Shown here: in pieces, positions 1-8,729 of the stretch
Layout: each line of letters starts with the position of its first letter
Numbering within the stretch: position 1 is the stretch's first letter
Source of the DNA: Anaerozeibacter sp031551775
Lineage (GTDB): Bacteria > Bacillota > Clostridia > Christensenellales > Aristaeellaceae
NCBI GenBank assembly: GCA_031551775.1
Contig: JAVBND010000046.1
Coordinates: 69,533-133,532, forward strand
Length of the DNA: 64,000 bases
Direction: 5' to 3'
Program-made: the position numbers and the translations under genes
Notes under the pieces: generated by a model
Seen by the model: only the letters and a program-made list of their open reading frames with translations
What the model was told of the DNA's origin: nothing
Database searches by the model: none

Positions 1-696
1 GATGGGCTGACAGCCGACTACGCTGACCGTATTCTGGGGCGGCAGGCGCATCTGCTTTCGCCCGACGGGCCATTGCCCTCGCGCCTGATCAATCGCGCGG
101 TGCGCCTGACCACCGCCGTGATGCAGGCCAAGAGTGCTATGCTGCCCATCGTGGCCGCGCCTACGGCGGGCTCGTGCGGCTGCTTGCCCGGCACGTTGCT
201 GGCGCTGGGGGAAGAGATGGGGCTAGCCGACGAACAACTGGCACAGGCGCTGCTGGCCGCCGGATTGATTGGACTTTTCTTCGTTCAGCGCGCGACCTTT
301 GCCGCGGAGGTCGCGGGCTGCCAAGTCGAGTGCGGCGCGGCGTCCGGCATGGCGGCTTGCGCCGCCGCGATGCTGATCGGAGCCAGCGCGCGCCAGTCGC
401 TCGCCGCGGCGTCGATGGCGCTGCAAGCCGTAAGCGGACTGGCGTGTGATCCGGTAGCCGGGCGGGTGGAAGTGCCCTGCCTCGGCAAAAACGTGATGGC
501 CAGCGCCAACGCGCTGTCATGCGCCGCCATGGCGCAGGCTGGTTTTGACCCGGTGCTCGCGTTGGGCGAAACAATCGACGCGCTAATGATGATCGGACAA
601 AGCATGCCGCGCGCATTGCGTTGCACCTTCGGCGGCTTGGGCGACACGCCCACTTCATGCCGCCTGGCCGAGGAATTGGCCGCCCGCGAACAGTGA
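1..696 (+). CDS. sdaAA: L-serine dehydratase, alpha subunit (5' truncated)
   Basis: This is the C-terminal part of the iron-sulfur L-serine ammonia-lyase alpha chain, which converts L-serine to pyruvate and ammonia in the cytoplasm. The frame is open from base 1, so the gene begins outside the window. The visible part has the family motif PTAGSCGCLPG and the cysteine-bearing segment GCQVECGAASGMA; cysteines in these motifs are expected to hold the 4Fe-4S cluster. The end DTPTSCRLAEEL is also typical. The beta chain, if separate, would lie upstream. The gene converges on the YARHG gene that follows. Assignment is firm; only the missing N-terminus limits it. Confidence 0.92.
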   Translation, partial: DGLTADYADRILGRQAHLLSPDGPLPSRLINRAVRLTTAVMQAKSAMLPIVAAPTAGSCGCLPGTLLALGEEMGLADEQLAQALLAAGLIGLFFVQRATFAAEVAGCQVECGAASGMAACAAAMLIGASARQSLAAASMALQAVSGLACDPVAGRVEVPCLGKNVMASANALSCAAMAQAGFDPVLALGETIDALMMIGQSMPRALRCTFGGLGDTPTSCRLAEELAAREQ

Positions 697-732
697 CAAA
701 CGGCAGTCATGCCATCGGCCCTCCATGAATTC

Positions 733-766
733 AATAAAAAACCTGTCCCATGAACATCATGGGACA
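733..766 (-). terminator. Rho-independent terminator of the YARHG gene
   Basis: A 9-bp perfect stem (744-752 with 758-766) and a 5-nt loop are followed on the minus strand by a run of T residues (733-743 is A-rich on the plus strand). It lies 43 bases past the YARHG stop codon. The plus-strand side has no T run, so it serves the minus-strand gene. Confidence 0.75.
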
Positions 767-808
767 AGATATCTCCTGCCAAAAAGCACTTTTGTGAATT
801 GCACCGCA

Positions 809-1567
809 TCACAACAAACCGTATTCTTCCTCAAGATCCTTGATCAGCTCCATGTTGTACCATTCGGTGCTGTTTAAATCCTTGTCGCTAAACCCGCCTG
901 GCGTGTACCAGTATTTTTTCGCGAAGTAATCTTTGTACTTCTTGGTCTTAAACACGTAGCCGTGGCGCGCGTAGATCTCATTGCGCGCAAAACCCCACTG
1001 GCTTTGGGCGATGGCCAGAACTTCCCTGCGCGTGAGCTTTCGGGTAGATGAGTGCGGGAAGATATACGAATCCCCCGATTTTCCGCCGGAGCCCGATCCC
1101 GATTCCTGCTCCATCGCCTTGATGAGATCCATGTTGTACCACTCGGTGCTGTTCAGGTTCTTGGTCGAGAACCCGCCCGGATAATACCAGTCCCTGTCAT
1201 TAAAATAATCGCGGTACTTCTTGGTCTTGAACTCATAGCCATGGCGCGCGTAGATTTCGTTGCGCGCGTACGCCCAAAGCGAACGCGGAATCGAGCGGAT
1301 GTCGGCGCGGGTCAGCTTCACACAATCGGAATCGGGGAAGATATAGTCGTCATACCAGCTTCCATTGCGCTCTACCTCATCATCCCAGTCGTCCTCCACC
1401 GCGTCTTCCCATTCTTCATCGTCATAGTCGCCCCAGTCGTCCTCCCAGTAGTCCTCGCCGTCAAACGAGGAAGCCGCCGCTGAACTTTGCGCCTGAGCCA
1501 AGGCGCTCACGTCAAAAACGCCCAGCAAGGTCATCATGACCAGCGCCATCGCAAAAAACCGTTTCAT
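809..1567 (-). CDS. Secreted protein with two YARHG domains
   Basis: This is a predicted exported protein of about 252 residues. The ATG at 1567 is preferred because GGAGGGG lies just upstream; the frame stays open 11 codons further. Residues 1-25 form a signal peptide (MKRFF start, hydrophobic core, ALA cleavage site). A strongly acidic, Asp/Glu/Trp-rich linker follows at about 32-65. Two copies of the YARHG domain then appear, each with the ARNEIYARHG signature and ending NLNSTEWYNM, with a short Ser/Gly linker between them. The YARHG domain is extracellular and of unknown function. The hairpins between this gene and the upstream kinase suggest separate transcription. Confidence 0.85.
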   Translation of the reverse strand: MKRFFAMALVMMTLLGVFDVSALAQAQSSAAASSFDGEDYWEDDWGDYDDEEWEDAVEDDWDDEVERNGSWYDDYIFPDSDCVKLTRADIRSIPRSLWAYARNEIYARHGYEFKTKKYRDYFNDRDWYYPGGFSTKNLNSTEWYNMDLIKAMEQESGSGSGGKSGDSYIFPHSSTRKLTRREVLAIAQSQWGFARNEIYARHGYVFKTKKYKDYFAKKYWYTPGGFSDKDLNSTEWYNMELIKDLEEEYGLL

Positions 1568-1623
1568 GAAAAATCCCCTCCCCGCTTGCTTGATATGCAT
1601 ATGACGGGGATTGGGGAATATTG

Positions 1624-1677
1624 GTTCCGCAATTCAATCGCGCGGCAACAAACTGCCGCGCGATTGAATTGTGGAAC
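1624..1677. repeat. Long near-perfect palindrome (24-bp stem)
   Basis: Bases 1624-1647 pair with 1654-1677 around a 6-nt loop. The inner 17 bp are perfect and the outer 7 bp contain one G-T pair. It is 57 bases upstream of the YARHG start codon and has no T run on either strand, so it is not a normal terminator. It could be a REP-like palindrome, a leader structure or a protein-binding site. Confidence 0.8.
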
Positions 1678-1687
1678 TTGATTGAAA

Positions 1688-1716
1688 TGGGAAGGGGGCT
1701 GCTCGCCCCCTTCCCA
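1688..1716 (-). terminator. GC-rich hairpin after the histidine kinase gene
   Basis: A 12-bp perfect stem (1688-1699 with 1705-1716, 5-nt loop) sits downstream of the kinase stop codon. Only a short T-rich stretch (TTTCAAT) follows on the minus strand, so it is a weak terminator candidate. Confidence 0.5.
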
Positions 1717-1729
1717 TCCCCATCCCCTC

Positions 1730-1784
1730 GGGCTGGGCGGTGGGGCGTCTTTGTTTGAAGGGGCTGGGCGGTGGGGCGTCTTTG
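1730..1784. repeat. Two direct copies of a 24-bp G-rich unit
   Basis: The unit starting GGGCTGGGCGGTGGGGCG occurs at 1730-1753 and again, identically, at 1761-1784 (period 31). It fills the gap between the kinase stop codon and the GC-rich hairpin. Its G runs could form a quadruplex on the plus strand. Its function is unknown. Confidence 0.8.
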
Positions 1785-1813
1785 GGACTGGCCAACGGGC
1801 CTCTTTACTTGCA

Positions 1814-4570
1814 TTATAACAGATATTCTCTTAACTTTTTTTGGAGAAGCTGCGCGTCGATCGGCTTTCCGATGTGGTCGTTCATGCCCGCTTCAAGGCA
1901 TTTCTCTACATCCTCTCTAAACACGTTGGCCGTCATGGCGACGATGGGCACTGTGCGCGCCTTTTCGACCGGGAGCGCGCGAATGCGCGCCGTGGCTTCA
2001 TATCCATCCATCACAGGCATGTGAACATCCATGAAGATGATGTCGTAGCGCGCGGGATCGGCGCTGAACCGGTTAAGCGCGACTTGCCCGTCATGCGCGC
2101 ATTCAACCGTCGCGTTTGTACCCTCCAGAAAACTCATGACGATCTCGCGGTTGATTTCAACATCTTCCACCAGCAAGATCCTCTTGCCGTCAAGGCGCGG
2201 CGTTTCATGCCGCGCTTCGCTCTTTTTCTTGGCTTTCGCGCCCATCACCTCATTGATCGAATTGAGGAGCGTCGATGGAAAAAGCGGCTTCTGTATGAAG
2301 CGTTCAATGCCGATCTCATGCGCCCGGTCGCGGATTTCATCCCATTCTATCTGAGAAACCATGACGACCGCCACATCGTCGCCGAGCATTTTTTTGATGC
2401 TCGCGGCGGTCTCAAGCCCGTCGATGCCAGGCATCATGTAGTCGATAAAAGCCACGTTGTAGGGTCTTCCCTGTTTCACGCTGTTGTTCACACAATCGAT
2501 GGCGCAATGCCCGTTTTCCGCAACATCGCAAGCGATATGAAAGCCTTCCATTATGTGCGCAAAGTACTCGCGTATCTCGCTCACGTCGTCCACCGCCAGC
2601 ACACGCAACGCCCCGGGATCGACGCCTTCTTCAAGTCTTAGCCCCTGAGCTTCTTCCTTCGAGCGTGATACCTGCGCGGTAAAGGTAAACGTCGAACCGT
2701 TCCCGTAATCGCTTTCCACCCAGATGTCGCCATTCATGAGGCCAACAATTTTCTTTGAAATCGCCAGTCCCAATCCGGTTCCGCCGAACTTGCGCGCAGT
2801 CCCGCCGTCGGCCTGTTCAAAGGAATGAAACAGCCGTTCCTTATCTTCCGGCTTTATGCCGATGCCGGTATCCCGCACCGATATCGTCAGGCGCGAGAGC
2901 TCCTCGCCCAGCACCTCTTCCTTCGCCGAAAGCGTTATGACCCCGTTTTCGGGCGTAAACTTGATTGCGTTGCCAATCAGGTTCATGATGACCTGCCGCA
3001 TGCGCACTTCGTCGCCCACAAACATGCGCGCCATCCCGTTTTCGATATTGACCGCGAGCGTCAGCTTCTTCTCATCCACGCGCACGCTCATCACCTGGCA
3101 TACGCCCGCAACCATGGTCTCAAAATCAAAGTCCTGAACCATGAGTTCCATCTTGCCCGCCTCAATCTTGGACATGTCCAGGATTTGATTGATGAGGTCA
3201 AGCAAGCCTTCCGATGCCATGTCGATCTTTTTCAGGCAATAGCGGTACTTTTGGAGGTCGTCGCTCGCCATGGCAATCTTCGTCATGCCGATGATGGCAT
3301 TCATAGGGGTTCTGATTTCATGGCTCATCCGCGAGAGGAAATCGCCTTTGGCATGGCTGGCCTCTTGCGCGGTCAGCACCGCTTGTTCGAGTTCGCGCTG
3401 ATACAGCATGCGCCCGATGCCGGTGGCAATCAGACCGGCGAACTGGGTCATCATATGGCTATCGCTCATTGTCCACGCGCGCCCCGGCGCGAAACGCGCG
3501 ACGCCGACATAGCCCCAGAATCCGCTCTCGGTCGAAAGCGGGGTATTGACCACCCACGCCATGTCATCGGGCGGCAAATCAACCTCTCCCGACAATCCCG
3601 AAAAGGGCACGCCCTGCGCCACCGTCGGCGTTTCCTTTTCCCTGCTCAGAAGCCTTCCCCAGATGCGGCCCTCGTCGATGATCTCTTCATCGCCAAAATG
3701 TCCGCCAAAGTCCGGATTTTTCCAATGAACCCTTCTGACAAACACGGCGCGCGATGGGTCGTGTTCAAAAATACAGCATAGATCCGCTTCCAAGAATACA
3801 GCAACATCGCTTACCGCACGCTTAAGCGCCTCGGGAAAATCCTTCGCGCGCATAAAGCTGAACGAAATCCGGCTCATGAGTTCCTGCTGCTTGTAGCGCT
3901 CCGCAACCTCTAGTTCCGCCTGCTTAAGCGCCGTAATGTCAATGCTCAGCCCTGCCGTATATACCGGGCGTCCTTGCGGGTCGAGAAAGGTCCGGGCGTG
4001 ATTTCTTAAGTAGCAAATCGAGCCGTCGGAAAGACGCATTCTTCGTACGCGGTCGATTTTTTCGTCAATAATGCCATCTTCCAGCAAGTATTGAAGCGAT
4101 GCCGGATCCTCGCCTGGCGCCTGCATGGAGATGATGTGTTTATAAAACTGCTCCACCGTAATTGGGGAAGGCAGACCAATCTCAAGCATCCGCGCCAGGC
4201 GTTCGTCAAAATACACCCTGCGCTCAGCGTAACGGATGTCGAACATACCGGCGTCGGAAGCCGCCAGCGCAGCTTCCAGGCGCTCACGGACTTCGTATAC
4301 TTCGTTGTCTTTTATCAGCAGGTCTTGCGCTGTGTGAAGGTTTTTCTGCGCGTCCGTCAGGCGGTAATTCTGCTGGCGCATCATCAAGCACACAACGACC
4401 AGCGCAATGATTGCCATGGTTGCCAGCAAGAGCAGGGCATAGGCCAGCAGGCTCGGAAGCTCAGGCAAGCCACCGGCCCCGTCAATCGGAGCGGCCGCTC
4501 GCGCCCCAACGCTCATCCACTGAAAAACACCCGCAATGACCCCGCCTACCGCCCGCCTGGTTTTTTTCAC
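1814..4570 (-). CDS. Hybrid sensor histidine kinase (TM-PAS-GAF-HisKA-HATPase-REC-REC)
   Basis: This is a membrane sensor kinase of about 918 residues. The GTG at 4570 follows GGGGGAGG with good spacing. A hydrophobic stretch that could serve as an export signal precedes one clear membrane segment at about 40-63. A PAS domain follows (about 95-220), then a GAF-like region (about 240-395). The HisKA box has SHEIRTPMN with the phospho-acceptor His near 417. HATPase motifs are NLIGNAIKF, DTGIGI and GGTGLGLAISK. Two receiver domains close the protein, with predicted phospho-Asp near 710 (FIDYMMPG) and 848 (FMDVHMPVMDG). No HPt domain is present and no partner regulator lies nearby, so the output is unknown. 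It is 68 bp downstream of the deaminase gene, on the same strand. Confidence 0.93.
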   Translation of the reverse strand: MKKTRRAVGGVIAGVFQWMSVGARAAAPIDGAGGLPELPSLLAYALLLLATMAIIALVVVCLMMRQQNYRLTDAQKNLHTAQDLLIKDNEVYEVRERLEAALAASDAGMFDIRYAERRVYFDERLARMLEIGLPSPITVEQFYKHIISMQAPGEDPASLQYLLEDGIIDEKIDRVRRMRLSDGSICYLRNHARTFLDPQGRPVYTAGLSIDITALKQAELEVAERYKQQELMSRISFSFMRAKDFPEALKRAVSDVAVFLEADLCCIFEHDPSRAVFVRRVHWKNPDFGGHFGDEEIIDEGRIWGRLLSREKETPTVAQGVPFSGLSGEVDLPPDDMAWVVNTPLSTESGFWGYVGVARFAPGRAWTMSDSHMMTQFAGLIATGIGRMLYQRELEQAVLTAQEASHAKGDFLSRMSHEIRTPMNAIIGMTKIAMASDDLQKYRYCLKKIDMASEGLLDLINQILDMSKIEAGKMELMVQDFDFETMVAGVCQVMSVRVDEKKLTLAVNIENGMARMFVGDEVRMRQVIMNLIGNAIKFTPENGVITLSAKEEVLGEELSRLTISVRDTGIGIKPEDKERLFHSFEQADGGTARKFGGTGLGLAISKKIVGLMNGDIWVESDYGNGSTFTFTAQVSRSKEEAQGLRLEEGVDPGALRVLAVDDVSEIREYFAHIMEGFHIACDVAENGHCAIDCVNNSVKQGRPYNVAFIDYMMPGIDGLETAASIKKMLGDDVAVVMVSQIEWDEIRDRAHEIGIERFIQKPLFPSTLLNSINEVMGAKAKKKSEARHETPRLDGKRILLVEDVEINREIVMSFLEGTNATVECAHDGQVALNRFSADPARYDIIFMDVHMPVMDGYEATARIRALPVEKARTVPIVAMTANVFREDVEKCLEAGMNDHIGKPIDAQLLQKKLREYLL

Positions 4571-4638
4571 CACGCCAGCCTCCCCCGAACCGTGACAACC
4601 GGTCATGCATTGTCAGGCCCTCTTATTGTATTTCTTTG

Positions 4639-5904
4639 TTATCGGGTAATACCCAGCGCGCTTGCCGCTTCACGGGCCTTTGCACGCACCCGATCAATGT
4701 CAAGCGTCTTGTATTCGCCGTCCTGAAACAAAACGCGGCCTTTGACCATCGTCATATTTACGTTCATGCCCTGTGCGCCGTACACAATGGCGGCGTCCGC
4801 ATCCGGGCACGGAATCATGTTGGTGTCGTCCGCGTCAAGCAGCACCATGTCCGCCTGCATGCCCGCCTCAATCAGGCCCGCGTCGCCATAGCCCATCGCC
4901 CGAGCTCCGGTTACCGTCGCCATGCGGATTGCCTCGCGCGCCGGCAGCAGTGTGGGATCAAGGAACGCGCCTTTTTGAAGGATGGACGCAAGGCGCATAT
5001 CGGATAGCATATCCAGGCAATTGTTGCTTGACGCGCCATCGGTGCCCAGTGCAACGTTCATGCCCGCGGCAAGATAGCGCGTGATGGGCGCAATGCCGCT
5101 GGCGAGTTTTAAGTTGCTGGCGGGGTTGTGCACGGCGTATACGCCGCGGCGCGCGAGAATCTCGATATCATGCTCGCCAAGATACACACAGTGCGCCGCG
5201 ATCGCGTGACCGTCAAACGCGCCGATCGCTTCAAAGTATTCAGGCGGCGTCATGCCGTGCCTGGCGATGCCGCCCTCCACTTCCTCGCGCGTCTCGCACA
5301 GGTGTACGTGGAAGCCCGTATTGAGTTCATGCGCCACCTCTGCGGCATGGCGCGCGGTTTCCTCACTCGTGGTATACTCCGAATGCAGGCCCATGAACAC
5401 GTTGATGAGACCATCGCCCGCGCCGTTATAAGCGCGGAACAAGGCGGGCACGCTGTCAACGCCCTTTATGTCCGTGCACCCGCGCACGATGCTCGCGCGC
5501 ATGCCGACTTCAAGCGCCGCTTCCGCCACCTGATCCATGAAGAAGTACATGTCCGCGAAGGCGACCGTGCCGCGCCTGATCATCTCGGACATTGCCAGCA
5601 TGGTACCGCACCGAACCAACTCGCCCGTCAAATGATCCTCAATGGGGAAAATCTGGTGAAGCCAGTCCATCAGCACGCGGTCGCTGCCCACGCCGCGCAT
5701 GAGCACCATGGCCGCGTGGCAGTGTGCATTGTAGAATCCGGGCATCAGGATGCCCCCGCGCCCGTCAATGCGCGTACTTGCGTCGCCCGCCGGGCAGCCG
5801 TCCCGCGCGCCCGCGTAGACGATCTTCTCCCCGTCGATCAAAACGCATCCGTCCGGAAAAACTTCTTTGCCCGTATGAAGGGTGACGCGGTCGATCTGGA
5901 TCAT
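4639..5904 (-). CDS. mtaD: Amidohydrolase: S-adenosylhomocysteine / methylthioadenosine deaminase family
   Basis: This is a cytosolic metal-dependent deaminase of about 421 residues in the MTA/SAH deaminase branch of the amidohydrolases. Visible motifs include the metal-binding NAHCHAAMVLMRG near residue 60, HLCETREEVEGG, the metal His in AAHCVYLGEHD, and GTDGASSNNCLDM with the catalytic Asp. The ATG at 5904 has GGAGG 7 bases upstream, so it is preferred over the GTG at 5910. It starts 14 bp after S-adenosylhomocysteine hydrolase and is surely co-transcribed with it. The pairing suggests that SAH or a related 5'-substituted adenosine is the substrate. Other deamination targets of this broad family remain possible. 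Confidence 0.82.
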   Translation of the reverse strand: MIQIDRVTLHTGKEVFPDGCVLIDGEKIVYAGARDGCPAGDASTRIDGRGGILMPGFYNAHCHAAMVLMRGVGSDRVLMDWLHQIFPIEDHLTGELVRCGTMLAMSEMIRRGTVAFADMYFFMDQVAEAALEVGMRASIVRGCTDIKGVDSVPALFRAYNGAGDGLINVFMGLHSEYTTSEETARHAAEVAHELNTGFHVHLCETREEVEGGIARHGMTPPEYFEAIGAFDGHAIAAHCVYLGEHDIEILARRGVYAVHNPASNLKLASGIAPITRYLAAGMNVALGTDGASSNNCLDMLSDMRLASILQKGAFLDPTLLPAREAIRMATVTGARAMGYGDAGLIEAGMQADMVLLDADDTNMIPCPDADAAIVYGAQGMNVNMTMVKGRVLFQDGEYKTLDIDRVRAKAREAASALGITR

Positions 5905-5918
5905 CCGCACGCCTCCCC

Positions 5919-7166
5919 TCAGCCATTGGCCGCGCGGATATACGCTGCCTGGTCATCCGTCAAGTGGTCGATCACAAGGCCCATCGTCTGAAGCTTCATC
6001 TCGGCCACTGAGCAATTGACTTCCTCCGGTACCTCGTGAACCCCGGCTTTCAATTCACCCCGATGCTTGACCAGGTACTCGGCCGACAACGCCTGGAGCG
6101 CAAAGCTGATGTCCATAATCTCCGCCGGATGCCCGTCGCCTGCCGCCAGATTGACCAGCCGCCCTTCGGCCAACAGGTACAGCGTAGCGCCGTTTTCAAG
6201 TACAAACCCCTCGATGTTACGGCGCGCCTCAAAAGTGCGGACAGCCGCTTCGCGCAGCCCCTTGACGTCTACCTCCACATCAAAATGACCGGCATTGGAA
6301 AGCATAGCGCCATTCTTCATTTTCAGCATATGCGCCATGGTGATCACATCTTTGCAGCCGGTCACGGTGATGAACACATCGCCAATCGGCGCGGCTTCGT
6401 CCATCGTCATGACATCGTGCCCGTCCATCGCGGCCTCGACCGCACGCACCGGGTCCACTTCGCACACGGCCACGCGCGCACCCATACCCTTCATGCGCAT
6501 GGCGACGCCTTTGCCGCACCAGCCGTATCCCGCCACCACGACGCGCTTGCCCGCGACCACCAGATTGGTGGTGCGCAAAATGCCGTCCGTCACCGACTGG
6601 CCGGTTCCATAGCGGTTGTCAAAGAGGTACTTCATCTGCGCGTCATTGACCGTGACCATCGCAAAGGGCAGTTCCCCCGCCGCCGCGCGCGCGCGCAGGC
6701 GCATGACGCCGGTCGTGGTCTCCTCGCCCCCGCCGATCAAATGCGCGGCCAATTCAGGCCTCTCGTCGCACAGGATTTGCGTGAGATCCCCGCCGTCATC
6801 CACCATGACGTGCGCAAGGCATGAAAGCGTGTCAATCAAATGCGTGTGGTACTCCTCAGCGGTTGCCCCGTGCCAGCCATTGACCGTCACACCCATGGTT
6901 GAAAGCCCTGCCGCCACGTCGTCCTGGGTGGAGAGCGGGTTGCATCCGGTGGCATAGACATCGGCCCCGCCCGCCTTGAACAAAAGCGCCGCGCGTGCGG
7001 TCTTGGCCTCAAGGTGAATCGACATAGCCAGGCGAAGCCCGGCAAACGGCTTCTCTTTGATGAACCGCGCTTCAATCAAATTAAGAATCGGCATATGCGC
7101 GCGCGCCCATTCAATCTTGCGCGCCCCCTCAGCCGCCAATTGAATATCACGAACATTCGACTTCAT
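5919..7166 (-). CDS. ahcY: Adenosylhomocysteinase (S-adenosyl- or S-inosyl-homocysteine hydrolase)
   Basis: This NAD-dependent hydrolase of 415 residues splits SAH into homocysteine and a nucleoside, regenerating the methyl cycle. Recognisable parts are the substrate region LAMSIHLEAKTA and ATGCNPLSTQDDVAA, and the Rossmann NAD site VVAGYGWCGKGVA near residue 220. The protein ends in LTDDQAAYIRAANG. It lacks the C-terminal PFKPDHYRY-type tail of the classical enzyme, so it resembles the shorter archaeal/Thermotoga form. GGAGGGG precedes the ATG. It lies between ispDF and the deaminase, a neighbour pair known from archaea where S-inosylhomocysteine is the true intermediate. Confidence 0.93.
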   Translation of the reverse strand: MKSNVRDIQLAAEGARKIEWARAHMPILNLIEARFIKEKPFAGLRLAMSIHLEAKTARAALLFKAGGADVYATGCNPLSTQDDVAAGLSTMGVTVNGWHGATAEEYHTHLIDTLSCLAHVMVDDGGDLTQILCDERPELAAHLIGGGEETTTGVMRLRARAAAGELPFAMVTVNDAQMKYLFDNRYGTGQSVTDGILRTTNLVVAGKRVVVAGYGWCGKGVAMRMKGMGARVAVCEVDPVRAVEAAMDGHDVMTMDEAAPIGDVFITVTGCKDVITMAHMLKMKNGAMLSNAGHFDVEVDVKGLREAAVRTFEARRNIEGFVLENGATLYLLAEGRLVNLAAGDGHPAEIMDISFALQALSAEYLVKHRGELKAGVHEVPEEVNCSVAEMKLQTMGLVIDHLTDDQAAYIRAANG

Positions 7167-7183
7167 GGTACCCCTCCTTATGT

Positions 7184-8353
7184 TTAGCGCGGACCGCCGA
7201 CCAGCGCCACCGCGCTGGCCGATATGCCCTCTTCCCGTCCTTCGTAGCCCATGCGCTCGGTGGTGGTCGCCTTGACGTTCACAAATGAGGCGTCTATCTC
7301 AAGCACACGCGCAAAGTTTTCCCGCATCCGGTCCATATAAGGCGCGAGTTTTGGCTTTTGAGCGACAATGGTCACATCGCAATTGACCACCAAAAGACCC
7401 GCCCGGCTGAGCAGGCGCGCCACGTCAGATAAAAGCGCGATCGACGAGGCGCCCTTGTAGCGCTCGTCCGTGTCCGGAAAATGCCGCCCAATGTCGCCTA
7501 GACCTGCCGCGCCCAGCAGCGCGTCCATCAGCGCGTGGGTCGCGACATCCGCGTCCGAATGGCCGATAAGGCCCGTCTCGTGTTCTACTTGAACGCCGCC
7601 CAGCACCAACGCGCGCCCCGGAACCAGCCGGTGCGCGTCCTGCCCAAACCCTATGCGAAGGTCGCCCGTCAGCATTCGTTCCATGCGCCTAAGGTCCTTG
7701 GCCGTGGTCAGTTTTTTGTTGCCGTCCCCGCCCGGCGCTACGACAAGGTGCACGGGTCCTACGTACTTTTCCATCAACGCCGCGTCGTCGGTCGCCTGAT
7801 AGCCGTCTTCAAGCGCTCGAACATGCGCCGATAGGATGCCGAGGCGCTCAAATACCTGCGGCGTCTGCACGGCTCTGAGCGTTTCGCGCGGGATCGTCCC
7901 GACCGAGCGCCCTTCGCCGTCCACGCGCTTGACGGTATCGTTGATGACCGTCGCCGCCACGCCGCTGCCATGTGCCCGGGCAGACTCGACCGCGCCTACG
8001 ATCACGTCCCGCGGCGTCATCGCGCGCGCCGCGTCGTGAATCGCGACCCACCCTATGTCCTCCGGCACAGCCCTGAGTCCGCTGAGCACCGATTGCTGCC
8101 GCGTCGCACCGCCCGTCACCACACGCCTGACCAGCGCGCTTTCGCCTTCGCGCAGGGTCAGATCGGCATATGCTTGCCTGTCTCCCTCGGCCAGCACCAG
8201 CACGGCGCCGTCGATCACGCCCGATGCCTCAAGCGCGTCAAGGCTCCGCCGTAAAACCGAGCGTCCCGCCACTTGGCGCAGCGCCTTGTTGACGTTAAGG
8301 CCCGTGCGAACACCGCGTCCGGCCGCCACGACCACAGCCCAGCAGCTTTTCAT
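7184..8353 (-). CDS. ispDF: Bifunctional IspD/IspF (MEP pathway)
   Basis: This is a fused enzyme of isoprenoid synthesis, about 389 residues. The N-terminal half is 2-C-methyl-D-erythritol 4-phosphate cytidylyltransferase (VVAAGRGVRTG nucleotide motif, HDAARAM, ending in TAKDLRRMERML). The C-terminal half, from about residue 225, is 2-C-methyl-D-erythritol 2,4-cyclodiphosphate synthase (IGFGQDAHRL, LGGVQVEH, GHSDADVATHALMDALLGA, FPDTDERYKGA). The start ATG overlaps the rqcP stop by 4 bp, and the long N-terminal extension of the open frame lies inside rqcP, so it is not coding. Such fusions occur in several bacterial groups. Confidence 0.95.
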   Translation of the reverse strand: MKSCWAVVVAAGRGVRTGLNVNKALRQVAGRSVLRRSLDALEASGVIDGAVLVLAEGDRQAYADLTLREGESALVRRVVTGGATRQQSVLSGLRAVPEDIGWVAIHDAARAMTPRDVIVGAVESARAHGSGVAATVINDTVKRVDGEGRSVGTIPRETLRAVQTPQVFERLGILSAHVRALEDGYQATDDAALMEKYVGPVHLVVAPGGDGNKKLTTAKDLRRMERMLTGDLRIGFGQDAHRLVPGRALVLGGVQVEHETGLIGHSDADVATHALMDALLGAAGLGDIGRHFPDTDERYKGASSIALLSDVARLLSRAGLLVVNCDVTIVAQKPKLAPYMDRMRENFARVLEIDASFVNVKATTTERMGYEGREEGISASAVALVGGPR

Positions 8354-8649
8354 GGAATCACGCGGTACATGCCCGCCGCGTCTGCCTTGAGCACGTGTTC
8401 GCTCAGCGTAACCACCTGATATTGGTTCAAATGATCGCCGTAGCGCACCGAGACGATATCGCCCACCCTGACCTCCGCGCCCGCCTTGGCTTCTTTTCCG
8501 TTGAGCATGACGTGGCCGGTGTCGCAAGCGTCGTTGGCGACGCTCCTGCGCTTGATGATGCGCGACACCTTGAGGTACTTGTCCAACCGCATCGACTGCG
8601 CGCCTTGCGTCGCCACGCTTTCTTGACGCTTGTCCTGCTTCTTGCTCAT
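8350..8649 (-). CDS. rqcP: S4-domain RNA-binding protein, RqcP/YabO type
   Basis: This is a small protein of about 99 residues. It has one S4 RNA-binding domain (MRLDKYLKVSRIIKRRS, GHVMLNGKEAKAGAEVRVGD). In Bacillus RqcP works with RqcH on stalled 50S subunits to add alanine tails. The ATG at 8649 has GGAGG upstream. The order spoVT, mazG, HU, rqcP matches the conserved Bacillota block and supports the name. It overlaps ispDF by 4 bp. The usual downstream genes yabP, yabQ and divIC are absent here. Confidence 0.85.
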   Translation of the reverse strand: MSKKQDKRQESVATQGAQSMRLDKYLKVSRIIKRRSVANDACDTGHVMLNGKEAKAGAEVRVGDIVSVRYGDHLNQYQVVTLSEHVLKADAAGMYRVIP

Positions 8650-8684
8650 CCTGCCTCCAGTGTTTACGAATATAAGAGAAAATA

Positions 8685-8710
8685 GGCGGAGCATATCAGC
8701 ATGCTCCGCC
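8685..8710 (-). terminator. Terminator after the HU gene
   Basis: A 10-bp perfect stem (8685-8694 with 8701-8710, 6-nt loop) is followed on the minus strand by TATTTTCTC. It lies between the HU stop and the rqcP start and would give HU its own strong short transcript. Confidence 0.75.
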
Positions 8711-8729
8711 GTTTATTCCCCCTTGGGAA

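Noticed and set aside
8354..8527. N-terminal extension of IspDF
   Set aside because: It lies inside rqcP in another frame and has no homology to IspD.
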